Assembly: GCA_020637335.1 (NCBI GenBank)
Contig: JACJWC010000008.1
Span: 184,150-248,149 of the forward strand
Origin: Acidobacteriota bacterium
Lineage (GTDB): Bacteria > Acidobacteriota > Holophagae > Acanthopleuribacterales > Acanthopleuribacteraceae
DNA: 64,000 nt
Direction of reading: 5' to 3'
A model generated the notes under the pieces. It saw only the letters and a program-made list of their open reading frames with translations, was not told where the DNA came from and made no database searches. This document shows, piece by piece, positions 34,416 through 42,212 of this stretch (positions within the stretch are counted from its first letter, which is position 1; the number at the start of each line of letters is the position of its first letter). A program made the position numbers and the translations under genes.

Positions 34416-35144
34416 ATGAAACGTTTTGCTTTTTTGCTCAGCGCAGTGGCCTGTGTGTGCACTGCCGCTTTTGGCCAACTTTTATCCGAAGATTTTGAAT
34501 ACGGAATGACTGCTGGTGATTTGACGACTGTCGGTTCAGCTAATTGGGCTGGTTTCAGCGGTACCACAGCAATTGGCTATCAAACCACAAGCTTATCTTT
34601 GGCAGGGTATCCCAACTCGGGCAATGGTGGGGCTGCAACTGTCAGCGGATCAAACTCTGAGGATGCCCATACTTTCTTTTCCAATCAAACCACTGGAATT
34701 GTCTATTTATCTGCATTGGTCAACATCAGTTCGGTTTCCGGGTCGACCTACTTTTTGGCCCTAAAGGATGCTGGAACCAGTAATTATCGTGCGCGCGTAT
34801 TTGCTCGAGACAACGCCGGCAGTCTCCAGTTTGGTATTTCGAGTGCTTCAAGCACTGGGAACTTCGGCATGTCTAACTTCTCTTACAATACGACATACCT
34901 TCTTGTAGCCAAATTTAATGTTGATACGGGTGTAGCTGACTTATTTGTATTGGACACTGTTCCAACTAGCGAACCTGGTTCTCCGCTTATATCCAACTCC
35001 GATACTGCTATGGCGCAAGCCGTTCAATCAGTAGCCTTCCGCCAAACAAGTGGCTCGCCCGTAGGTGTGATCGATGGGATTCAAGTGGCTACAGATTGGG
35101 CGACTTCCGTTCCGGTCAGCCTGCAATCGGTCCATATCGATTAA
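34416..35144 (+). CDS. Secreted protein of unknown function
   Basis: A 242-residue protein with a clear signal peptide (cleavage near AAFGQ, residue 20-21), then QLLSEDFEY and a Ser/Thr/Gly-rich, beta-strand-like body. The pattern (SEDFEYGMTAGDL..., IVYLSALVNISSVSG, YFLALKDAGTSNYRARVFARD, YLLVAKFNVDTGVADLFV, DGIQVATDW) is that of jelly-roll domains of the LamG/concanavalin-like class seen in PEP-CTERM and T9SS proteins. There is no sorting tail. A ribosome binding site (AAAGGG) lies 8 bases before the ATG. A terminator follows at once. No linked genes suggest a role. Confidence 0.7.
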   Translation: MKRFAFLLSAVACVCTAAFGQLLSEDFEYGMTAGDLTTVGSANWAGFSGTTAIGYQTTSLSLAGYPNSGNGGAATVSGSNSEDAHTFFSNQTTGIVYLSALVNISSVSGSTYFLALKDAGTSNYRARVFARDNAGSLQFGISSASSTGNFGMSNFSYNTTYLLVAKFNVDTGVADLFVLDTVPTSEPGSPLISNSDTAMAQAVQSVAFRQTSGSPVGVIDGIQVATDWATSVPVSLQSVHID

Positions 35145-35153
35145 ATTTTTATA

Positions 35154-35176
35154 GGGCCGAGCCTACTCGGCCCCTT
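35154..35176 (+). terminator. Terminator after the secreted protein
   Basis: An 8-bp perfect stem GGGCCGAG / CTCGGCCC with a CCTA loop, 9 bases after the stop codon; the T-run is short (CTTT). Confidence 0.65.
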
Positions 35177-35611
35177 TCCATGCCCGGATCCTCTGAATCC
35201 GTCCCACGCCTTGGGTCTGGCCGCACCCGTAGGGTGAAAAATTTTCGTTGGCTTGTCCAAGGGTTCCTCCCTTGCGCGTCACCCCCGGCTTTAACCTTTT
35301 GCCCTGCCGGGCCAGACCGCAAAATAGGCCCAAACTCCGGACTCGGCTCCGTACCAAGCTCGGCCTGGGTGGACTGCCCGGTTAGGCCACGTTGACCTGG
35401 GTTAACCCTTCAAAGGTGGGTCTGCTCCAGTAACCCGGGAACAACTGGGCACCGAAAACCGGTTTTGGTAAAAAAAATTTCTAATGCGTCTGTTAATCCC
35501 AACCATTTGGTGGGGTGCCCACCGAATTGTGGGAACTTTTTTTGAGCCAAAAATCCTTGGACAATGGGCCTGCGATCTTGGATTGCACATCATTGTTGCC
35601 AAGGAGTTTTT
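35177..35611. other. Non-coding spacer
   Basis: No supported gene. It holds a perfect AAAACCGGTTTT palindrome near 35455-35466 and a weak terminator-like fold (CCCAC at 35518-35522, GTGGG at 35529-35533, then seven T) about 70 bases before the glutaredoxin-like gene. Confidence 0.5.
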
Positions 35612-35842
35612 ATGTCAAAAGCCGTTTTTTATCACGCCGGATGTCCGGTATGCGTGGAGGCAGAACAAGCTGTTGTAGGCGCGTTGGATGCCAAACGATT
35701 TGAAGTGGAAGTGGTTCACTTGGGTTCTGCCCCATCGCGAATCGGTGAAGCGCAAGCCAAAGGCGTCAAATCGGTTCCGGCGCTCGTTTTGGACGATGTC
35801 GCGCTGCACATCAATTTTGGGGCGGCACTGTCCGACCTTTAA
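35612..35842 (+). CDS. Glutaredoxin/thioredoxin-like small protein
   Basis: 76 residues from the ATG at 35612, which has AAGGAG 7 bases upstream. It begins SKAVFYHAGCPVCVEAEQ, with a CPVC active-site pair (Cys10, Cys13) on the first strand-helix turn. A VPALVLDD segment supplies the cis-proline of the thioredoxin fold, and GAALSDL closes it. It is small and cytosolic and could reduce disulfides or carry a reducing role for a partner not visible here. A GC-rich hairpin lies about 20 bases after the stop. Confidence 0.8.
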   Translation: MSKAVFYHAGCPVCVEAEQAVVGALDAKRFEVEVVHLGSAPSRIGEAQAKGVKSVPALVLDDVALHINFGAALSDL

Positions 35843-35861
35843 TCCACTTGCCAGCCATGCC

Positions 35862-35889
35862 CATCCGCCGGTTTGCCGGCCGGCGGATG
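35862..35889 (+). terminator. Strong hairpin between convergent genes
   Basis: CATCCGCCGG (35862-35871) pairs with CCGGCGGATG (35880-35889), followed by TTCTT. It probably serves both the glutaredoxin-like gene and the porin gene. Confidence 0.65.
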
Positions 35890-35912
35890 TTCTTCAGGCG
35901 ATAGGCGCTGAT

Positions 35913-36962
35913 TTAGTATTGAAAGCCAAAACCGGCATTGAATTGGCTTCGTGTGCCATCAGCGCCGTCTTCCCAAGATTCGTAATCCATTTTCAGGGCC
36001 AATTTGGGAATCGGGAAATAAGCGAGTCCGATCGTAAAAATGTCTTTTGCCGTCGATGCTTTGTCGCTAAATCCGGTGGGGACACCGTCTTGGGTGTCAT
36101 AGGATTCATAGGTTACAAACGGGACTAATTTCTGTTTTTTGCCGTGCAGGACATCGTAGCCCACCGTCGCATAAAAACCGTTTTGATCGCCAACCGACTT
36201 TTCACCTTCCAAACCCAAGTAGGCGTTGAGATCCTCTGGGTTTGAGAGGGTCGCAGAGGCATAGGTCCCGCGGATATCCCAGCCGGCCTGATTCCAATGA
36301 AAATCCACATCCCACAAGGTCAGGTTACTGTTGAACCCTAAATCACGACCTTGGTCGATGCCGCCATGAAAGAGCGAGAACCCTGTTTGCAGACCGGGTT
36401 GACTCCAGGTTAAACGGCCAACAAAGGCGGCTTCATTGGCCGGACTTTCAATACCTTTTGAGCGCCAGCCGCGAATGCCTTTACTGCCATCGTTACCATC
36501 CGCTTTTAGACCACCGACCAGATATGCCTGGTAATCAAAGCCTTCACCAAATGCGCCAAACACACCAAAACCCGGCTCCTGCCAGGAGGTGGGAATGATC
36601 TCTTTCTCCAAATAAGGGCGTTCGACAGAGAAAAAGAGATTGGGTTCGTGATTTTGGTTGAGTTGGCCAACCGGCATCAGAATCAGGCCAGCCCGAAAGT
36701 TAAGCGATTCTTGGTAGGCATAATCCAAATGTAGGAACTCAAATTCCGGTTCTTCAAAGGCGTGCTCAAAATCGACTTCCATGTCAAAGGACCAACGGTC
36801 ATCAAACGTGTATTGGAGCCCGATCACAAACCGGTGCAGATCCAACTGGTTATCATCATTGGAAGGCGCATTAAAATGGCCTTCTCCGTAGCCGTGAAAA
36901 TGAATATCGCCGGCAACCGCCCAAAGCGAAACCAAGACCCCAAGTACCAAAGTGCGAACCAT
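35913..36962 (-). CDS. Porin-like outer-membrane beta-barrel protein
   Basis: About 349 residues. Signal peptide (MVRTLVLGVLVSLWAVAGD), then alternating beta-strand sequence opening IHFHGYGEGHFNAPSND, DLHRFVIGLQYTFDDRWSFDMEVDFEHAFEEPE, and ending SQFNAGFGFQY with a terminal aromatic residue. This resembles phosphate-selective-porin-like barrels. The Met at 36980 overlaps the AGGTGGAGG ribosome binding site for the Met at 36962, so the latter is the start. A strong promoter with a Fur-box-like palindrome lies upstream and is shared with the divergent FMN-binding/ApbE pair. A role in passage of iron or another substrate linked to that redox pair is inferred. Confidence 0.82.
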   Translation of the reverse strand: MVRTLVLGVLVSLWAVAGDIHFHGYGEGHFNAPSNDDNQLDLHRFVIGLQYTFDDRWSFDMEVDFEHAFEEPEFEFLHLDYAYQESLNFRAGLILMPVGQLNQNHEPNLFFSVERPYLEKEIIPTSWQEPGFGVFGAFGEGFDYQAYLVGGLKADGNDGSKGIRGWRSKGIESPANEAAFVGRLTWSQPGLQTGFSLFHGGIDQGRDLGFNSNLTLWDVDFHWNQAGWDIRGTYASATLSNPEDLNAYLGLEGEKSVGDQNGFYATVGYDVLHGKKQKLVPFVTYESYDTQDGVPTGFSDKASTAKDIFTIGLAYFPIPKLALKMDYESWEDGADGTRSQFNAGFGFQY

Positions 36963-36988
36963 AAAAACCCTCCACCTCATAAATCAAG

Positions 36989-37007
36989 TTTGAGAATGAA
37001 TCTCAAA
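36989..37007. promoter_or_regulatory. Fur-box-like operator
   Basis: TTTGAGA-ATGAA-TCTCAAA, a perfect 7-bp inverted repeat. Its core TGAGAATGAATCTCA has the 7-1-7 layout of Fur boxes with a single break in symmetry. It lies just downstream of the predicted start of porin transcription (+11 to +29) and about 80 bases before the -10 of the divergent gene. Confidence 0.6.
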
Positions 37008-37024
37008 ATCAAACCAACGGCGCC

Positions 37025-37052
37025 ATTATACGCCTCCCTTAAGCGCTGTCAA
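37025..37052 (-). promoter_or_regulatory. Consensus sigma-70 promoter of the porin gene
   Basis: Minus strand: perfect TTGACA (37052-37047), 16-bp spacer, perfect TATAAT (37030-37025). A promoter this strong usually needs a repressor, which fits the adjacent palindrome. Confidence 0.85.
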
Positions 37053-37088
37053 GATGAGATTGCGTTTCAATTTAAATCCAAAAATGCC

Positions 37089-37094
37089 TATAAT
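37089..37094 (+). promoter_or_regulatory. -10 box of the FMN-binding/apbE operon
   Basis: Perfect TATAAT; the -35 (TTTCAA, 37065-37070, 18-bp spacing) is weak. It gives a short leader containing GGAGG before the ATG at 37112. Confidence 0.6.
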
Positions 37095-37111
37095 GGACGC
37101 GGAGGCTGGCG

Positions 37112-37639
37112 ATGTTCTTTTTCTGGGTTTGGCTTGGGACCCACACGTTTTATACTCAAGCGGAAGCGGTTCAGCTCCTTTTTCCCAGCCATGACCGGGT
37201 CCAACCGATCTGGCAAAGTTGGGATGAGGTACCCGCCACGGTGCGCCAACACATTCGCGACGAGCCCGCTATCAAGGATGCGCGGCTAGTGGGCGAATTC
37301 CAGTGTTTGCAAGTCTTTCGGGGTACCGAATCGCTCGGTTGGGCCATCCTGACTGAAGAGTGGGGCAAACACGAAGCCATGACCCTAATGGTCGCTATCA
37401 CACCCAATCTTCAGGTGCAGGGCACCTTGTTAATGGTTTTCCGCGAGAATCGTGGCAATGGGGTGAAACACCCGAAATTCCTCAAACAGTTTGAGGGTAA
37501 AACGAGTGCCGATCCGATCGAGGTTGACATCGATCTCGTGCATGTTTCAGGCTCCACGATCAGCAGTCGCGCCATGGCCCTTGGCGTGCGTAAGTCGCTG
37601 TTTTTAATTCATTACCTAACTCATGTTGATGCTCCTTAG
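37112..37639 (+). CDS. FMN-binding domain protein, probable flavinylation substrate of ApbE
   Basis: 175 residues. A short hydrophobic leader at 1-17 suggests export. The rest is an FMN-binding domain like that of RnfG/NqrC: GWAILTEEWGKHEAMTLMVAITPNLQVQG in the middle and HVSGSTISSRAMALGVRKS near the end. In the family, ApbE attaches FMN to the threonine of the SGAT/SGST motif, here Thr149. GGAGG lies 6 bases before the ATG, and the end overlaps apbE by 17 bases. Together they form a minimal extracytosolic flavin electron-transfer unit. The electron donor is not encoded here. Confidence 0.87.
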   Translation: MFFFWVWLGTHTFYTQAEAVQLLFPSHDRVQPIWQSWDEVPATVRQHIRDEPAIKDARLVGEFQCLQVFRGTESLGWAILTEEWGKHEAMTLMVAITPNLQVQGTLLMVFRENRGNGVKHPKFLKQFEGKTSADPIEVDIDLVHVSGSTISSRAMALGVRKSLFLIHYLTHVDAP

Positions 37640-38534
37640 CCTTTGTCTTTTTTGCCTGTCCAATCCGGGTGACCACACCCAAACCCGCTACATCATGGGC
37701 ACGTGGTTTAGTCTACAGGTCCCAGCCTCAACTGAACTTTCGCTTGTCGACCAATGCTTTCAAATCGCAAGCCGATTGGATCGTTTAGGGACCACCTATG
37801 ACCCTCAAAGCCCGCTGTCCCTATTGGCTGCCGGCGATCAACAATTCTTTACCCTTCCGCAAGCCCAGCAACAGGAATTACTGGCTTATCTGGAACGCGC
37901 TCTGGTCTACCAGGTTGAAACCAATGGGGCCTTTCACCCCGCCACTCAAAAGCGTCCTTTTCCAGATCACACGGTCCTTTTGGAATCCCTTAACGCGGTC
38001 AAACAGGGCCGACTGGTGCCGGTAGGTTGGGATCTGGGTGGCATGTTGAAGGGTACGGCAATTGACCAAATGGTTACCTTCCTCCAATCCAACCAAGTTC
38101 CCTGGGCCTTGGTCAATGGCGGCGGTGATTTGCGCTGGTATGGTCGGGCCCAAAAAATCATGGTCCGAATGCCAGGGGATCAGGAGCAGGATGCGCCCTT
38201 ATTTTGGGTGTCGGCGGAGCAGGGCGCTTTGGCGACCTCGGCCAATGATCGCCGTTTTGTGGCGGATGACCACGGGAATTCGGTTGGCCATATCCAGTTT
38301 GTGGTGCCGCCACTGGGACCCGCGGCCAGTCAAGTAAGTGTTTTTGCCGATACGGCTGAGAAAGCGGACGTCTGGGCGACTGCGGTCTTTGTGCTTGGCG
38401 TCCCACCACCCCAAACACAGCCAGATGCCGAAGCCCAATTTCAAAAATACGGTTTGTCCGTTGCCATCCTTGCGCAAGAAAAGTTGAATTTTCTTGGAGT
38501 GTCACCTCGCCAGTATTTTTCCGATAATGAATAA
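37623..38534 (+). CDS. apbE: FAD:protein FMN transferase (ApbE)
   Basis: 303 residues. A signal sequence at about 1-14 (LSLCLFCLSNP) implies periplasmic location. Family motifs: YIMGTWFSLQV at the start of the fold, DLGGMLKGTAIDQM (usual DLGGIAKGYAVD), VNGGGDLRWYG, and FADTAEKADVWATAVFVLG with the Mg-binding aspartates. The enzyme moves FMN from FAD to a threonine of its partner. It overlaps the FMN-binding gene, which is the obvious substrate. The start may be 37623 or the in-frame ATG at 37629. Confidence 0.93.
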   Translation: MLMLLSLCLFCLSNPGDHTQTRYIMGTWFSLQVPASTELSLVDQCFQIASRLDRLGTTYDPQSPLSLLAAGDQQFFTLPQAQQQELLAYLERALVYQVETNGAFHPATQKRPFPDHTVLLESLNAVKQGRLVPVGWDLGGMLKGTAIDQMVTFLQSNQVPWALVNGGGDLRWYGRAQKIMVRMPGDQEQDAPLFWVSAEQGALATSANDRRFVADDHGNSVGHIQFVVPPLGPAASQVSVFADTAEKADVWATAVFVLGVPPPQTQPDAEAQFQKYGLSVAILAQEKLNFLGVSPRQYFSDNE

Positions 38535-38631
38535 AGTGGCTTTTCCGATCAAAACAACAAAATTGCCCAATACGTTCGCTTGGCCTGTTTGGATTCCAAC
38601 CTGCCCAAAATCGTGAGGGCAGTCTTTCTAA

Positions 38632-38649
38632 TCGTGAAATAGCTCACGA
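38632..38649. promoter_or_regulatory. Palindrome upstream of the DUF4331 gene
   Basis: TCGTGA-AATAGC-TCACGA, a perfect 6-bp inverted repeat about 110 bases before the start at 38760. The 225-base spacer has no gene. It is a possible operator; no linked regulator. Confidence 0.35.
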
Positions 38650-38759
38650 AAGGTTCACATTAACCCATCCAAATGCCAAACACCTGACGTAACTCCAAGC
38701 GATCGATCCAATCGGTGGAAAATGGGCCCTTTCCACAATTCCGTCTTTTGGAGGACACC

Positions 38760-39800
38760 ATGTTCAAGCGGCCAATGTTGCTGCTCTTCTGCGTTTTCCC
38801 CTTAGGTTTGCTTGCCAGCGACCACAAGGAAGCGCCATTAACCCGCGAGGATCCCTCGGCTGATATTTCAGATCTCTACGCCTTTCTCAATCCCCACGAT
38901 GCCAGCAAACTGACCCTGGTATTAACCGTGAACCCGTTTAGTGTACCGAGCGAAGGGGTGGGCTTTCGCTTCTCACCCAACGTGCGTTACCGCCTGCTGA
39001 TCGACAACAATGGCGACGCTGTCGAAGACCATGAAATCACGGTGCGATTTGATGCCGATGAAAATTTTGAGGCGAAATTGCCCGGTGAAATCATTGTGAC
39101 TGGTGAGGCCACAGCACCGACTGAAGAACCTGAAGCCAATGAAGCCCTGATTTTTGGTGAAGACCAAGGCGTGCGCATTTTTGCCGGTCCCCGGGACGAT
39201 CCGTTTTTCTTCGACATCGTCGGGTTCTTCCGCTTCCTGGCCGGAACAGGCGGATTCACCGGGACCGATGGTTTTGCCGGCTACAATGTCTCGGCCATCG
39301 TCGTGGAAATCCCTGTTTCATTAGTCAAAGGCAGCGGAAACATTCTGAATACCTGGGCCGTCACAGAGCGACCTAAAGCCGGCGGTCAATTATTTAAAGG
39401 GCCAACGGTCTATTCGGGCTGGGAACCGGTCGATCGGGTTGGGAACCCGGCTGTTGCCACAGCTTTGATCCCACCGGGACTCAAAGATGTTTACAACCGA
39501 ACCGCACCCAATCGCGATGCCGAACTGTATGTACCTTCGATCGTCGACTCTTTGACTGCGCTGGGCACCAATAGCGAAAACATTGGCATTCTGGCTTCGG
39601 TTGCTGTCCCAGACCTTTTGACCATTGATGTCTCGGCGCCATCGGGGTTCCCCAATGGTCGAACCCCATCGGATGATGTGGTCGATACGTTGTTTTATTT
39701 CATTTTCAACCAGACCGAAGTGCCGGATGGGGTCGCAACCAACGATGTTGCGTTTTTGGATGCCTTCCCTTACCTTGCACCGCCCCATCAACCCGAATAA
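38760..39800 (+). CDS. DUF4331 family secreted protein
   Basis: 346 residues from the ATG at 38760, with GGAGG about 6 bases upstream. Signal peptide ending near LLASD. Family hallmarks: SDHKEAPLTREDPSADISDLYAFLNP at the mature N-terminus, VRYRLLIDNNGDAVED, RIFAGPRDDPFFFD, AIVVEIPVSLV and NGRTPSDDVVDTLFYF. The function of DUF4331 is unknown; the acid clusters suggest calcium binding. The adjacent TPR protein follows after 44 bases and is likely co-transcribed. Confidence 0.88.
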   Translation: MFKRPMLLLFCVFPLGLLASDHKEAPLTREDPSADISDLYAFLNPHDASKLTLVLTVNPFSVPSEGVGFRFSPNVRYRLLIDNNGDAVEDHEITVRFDADENFEAKLPGEIIVTGEATAPTEEPEANEALIFGEDQGVRIFAGPRDDPFFFDIVGFFRFLAGTGGFTGTDGFAGYNVSAIVVEIPVSLVKGSGNILNTWAVTERPKAGGQLFKGPTVYSGWEPVDRVGNPAVATALIPPGLKDVYNRTAPNRDAELYVPSIVDSLTALGTNSENIGILASVAVPDLLTIDVSAPSGFPNGRTPSDDVVDTLFYFIFNQTEVPDGVATNDVAFLDAFPYLAPPHQPE

Positions 39801-39844
39801 TCGGACCTGGGTCGGAGTAATCCGACCCTTTTTGAGGAGATTGT

Positions 39845-41134
39845 ATGTTTTTTTTGTTCCTGCTCTTCCTACATGAAGGTCATGCACCGGTTGAACCCCT
39901 GGAGACAGGTGAAATTCTAGCGCGTATCCAAACCCTGCAAAAACGTGCCGATGCCCAACCTGAATCGCTATATGGATGGAACCAATTGGGCGAAGCCTAT
40001 TTGCAACTCGGGCAGGTCACGGCCGCGCATAGCCTCTTCCATCAGGCAGATGACTGTTTCCAAAAAGCCTTAAAGTTGGTGCCTGAAAACAAGACCGCGC
40101 GTTATGGTCAGGTCCGCGCCTTAATGGGCATTCACCGATTTCATGAAGCCTTGACTGCCTTGCGTCCGCTGGGTCAAGGCCCAGATGTAGATCCCATTTT
40201 TAGTGAACTGTACTTTGATTTACATTTTGCGTTGGGGAATGCGAGCGAAGCCTATGCCTTAGCGCGCTTGTTGGTTCTTGAACATCCCAGTTTTCAGAGC
40301 GATATCCGACTGGCCCAGATCCTGGCCTATTTTGGCCAAAATGAGCAGGCCAGATCGCTGTTGGGCCAGTGGGAAAAGGACCCCAAAATTGCCCCATTCC
40401 AACGGGCTTGGTGTGCAACCCGAATTGGCGATTCCTGGCTTGCCAGCGATGCAAAACAAGCCGATGCCGCCTACGACCGCGCCCTTGAGTTGGATCCGGC
40501 TTGCCACTATGCGCATTTGCAAATCGCCAAATTGGACTGTGCTTCAGGCCATGCTGCCGATGCCGTTCAACGTTTGTCACAGGTCGTAAACAGTAATCCA
40601 CGGCCCGAGTTTCGCCTTCAATTGGCCGATGCGCTGCGCCAAAACCATCAACCGATCCCAGCGGCTAACATGTTGAAAGAACTGGCGCAAACCCTTCAAA
40701 GCGAGGTGGATGCGGGCGATTGGGGCCATGTACGGCTTTTGTGCGAGGTTTGGCGTCGTCAAGGCATCCAGCCAGAACAGCAAATTGTGTTGCTGGAAAA
40801 AGAACGCAGAGAAATTCGCAAGGATCGCGAAGGAATTATCGCCTTGGGTTGGGCTTTACTAACTGCTGGCCAATACGATTCCGCCTGTAACCTTTTCCAG
40901 GAGGGTGCGCAGGATGCGGGAATCACTCCGGAATACCTCTGGCCCATGGCGCAAGCTCTGCGCCTGGCCAAGCGCCAAGTTCCTGCCCGCTACCTGGTTC
41001 AACGTCTTGAGCACATGCCTTCAGGTTACCTCAATTCGGAAACCCAAACGATTGCAACGGACCTCATGGCTTGGTCCCAAACCTCGCCACCGATACCGAC
41101 CCTGGTGCGTAACACCCCGCAAACCGGTCGCTGA
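39845..41134 (+). CDS. TPR-repeat protein
   Basis: 429 residues with a very short hydrophobic N-terminus (MFFLFLLFLHEGHAPVEP), then tetratricopeptide repeats through most of the length, for example SLYGWNQLGEAYLQLGQVTAAHSLFHQADDCFQKALKLVPENKTARYGQV and AWCATRIGDSWLASDAKQADAAYDRALELDPACHYAHLQIA. It is a protein-protein interaction scaffold, probably periplasmic. GAGGAG lies 7-8 bases before the ATG. It is paired with the DUF4331 gene, so the two products may interact. Confidence 0.85.
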   Translation: MFFLFLLFLHEGHAPVEPLETGEILARIQTLQKRADAQPESLYGWNQLGEAYLQLGQVTAAHSLFHQADDCFQKALKLVPENKTARYGQVRALMGIHRFHEALTALRPLGQGPDVDPIFSELYFDLHFALGNASEAYALARLLVLEHPSFQSDIRLAQILAYFGQNEQARSLLGQWEKDPKIAPFQRAWCATRIGDSWLASDAKQADAAYDRALELDPACHYAHLQIAKLDCASGHAADAVQRLSQVVNSNPRPEFRLQLADALRQNHQPIPAANMLKELAQTLQSEVDAGDWGHVRLLCEVWRRQGIQPEQQIVLLEKERREIRKDREGIIALGWALLTAGQYDSACNLFQEGAQDAGITPEYLWPMAQALRLAKRQVPARYLVQRLEHMPSGYLNSETQTIATDLMAWSQTSPPIPTLVRNTPQTGR

Positions 41135-41161
41135 ACCGGCCCCTCCCCGCACCTGTCGGCT

Positions 41162-41184
41162 GGGCTGCTGCCGTGCAGCAGCCC
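41162..41184. terminator. Perfect hairpin between convergent genes
   Basis: GGGCTGCTGC / GCAGCAGCCC, a 10-bp stem with a CGT loop and no T-run on either side. It may end both the TPR and PAP2 transcripts with help from Rho. Confidence 0.5.
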
Positions 41185-41212
41185 AATTCATCCATGCGAA
41201 TTTGGAGAATCG

Positions 41213-42145
41213 CTAACGGTGGGGTTGATGTTTGCGGATACTTAAGCCCACGCCTTCTACCCCCACGTATGGTTGCCATTCCCAATCGGATCGGCGACCT
41301 TCGTTCAGGCGACTGACCTTGCGCCCGACATAGGTTCCAATCAGCGCACCCGCGACCACGTCGGAAGGGAAGTGGGCGTTTTGTTCGATTCGGCTCAAAC
41401 CGACCAGGCTGGCAACACCGTAGGCGCTGACCTTTACCCATTTGGAATCGTAATGTTCTGCGATGGTGCTCGCGATGGCAAAAGCTTGAGTGGTGTGGCC
41501 TGAGGGAAACGAATGTCCGCCACCGAAGGCGTTAAATTCATAAGGCGAATCACTTTGGAAGGGACGATTTCGGCCTACACTGGCCTTGAGGCTGGGCGTG
41601 ATGATCCCCGCAGCGATAATGCTGGCCATCAAACTGTCGCGTGCGACTGAGCGTTCTCGCGGATTATTGCCAAATTTACCAACAGCGTAAAAAGCGGCGA
41701 TTACACCGAACGAATACTGGTCGCCCAATTGGCCAATCCATTTAGACGTCGTATCAGACGAATCGGTACGCCAATCCTGGACCCAACCTTCCGTGCGATT
41801 GTCCAAAGCTTGGGCCACAAAGAGGGCCAGCCCGACTTTGCCCAAGTCTTGGACATTGGCGCGTTTCCAGGCCGAAGGCCCCAAAATATCGCGAAAATCC
41901 ATGAGCAATTCACGCCCAAAAGAAGGCGGCTCCCATTCCAGTTCCGCGTCGCTTGGGTCTAATTCCAAATCTTCGTACTGCCGATCCGGCGCGAAATTGG
42001 GGATCTCCTGCTGGGCGCGCGCTCGCGTTTGACTCAGCGGTCCCAAATCCATGCGCATTGCCGTTCCTGGCGGTCGCCACTCGGCCGGTGAAAAACTTAT
42101 GTCCTGAGCCACGAGGCCAATCTGAAAAAAAAGTAAAACCAACAT
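41213..42145 (-). CDS. PAP2-family phosphatase
   Basis: 310 residues with a signal peptide or anchor at 1-15 and an N-terminal extension of about 110 residues. Then come the three acid-phosphatase motifs: KASVGRNRP (motif 1), SFPSGHTTQ (motif 2) and SRIEQNAHFPSDVVAG (motif 3, SRx5Hx3D). The family acts on lipid phosphates or undecaprenyl diphosphate at the periplasmic face. The hydrophobic helices between motifs are modest, so a soluble periplasmic acid phosphatase is possible. The C-terminus (KVSRLNEGRRSDWEWQPYVGVEGVGLSIRKH) looks like outer-membrane-type strands. Confidence 0.88.
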   Translation of the reverse strand: MLVLLFFQIGLVAQDISFSPAEWRPPGTAMRMDLGPLSQTRARAQQEIPNFAPDRQYEDLELDPSDAELEWEPPSFGRELLMDFRDILGPSAWKRANVQDLGKVGLALFVAQALDNRTEGWVQDWRTDSSDTTSKWIGQLGDQYSFGVIAAFYAVGKFGNNPRERSVARDSLMASIIAAGIITPSLKASVGRNRPFQSDSPYEFNAFGGGHSFPSGHTTQAFAIASTIAEHYDSKWVKVSAYGVASLVGLSRIEQNAHFPSDVVAGALIGTYVGRKVSRLNEGRRSDWEWQPYVGVEGVGLSIRKHQPHR

Positions 42146-42212
42146 GCTGCTTTAACCTCCTAATTGGAAGGTTAATGGCCAAAGATGAAGGGCAGATGAA
42201 CGCCTGGATTAC

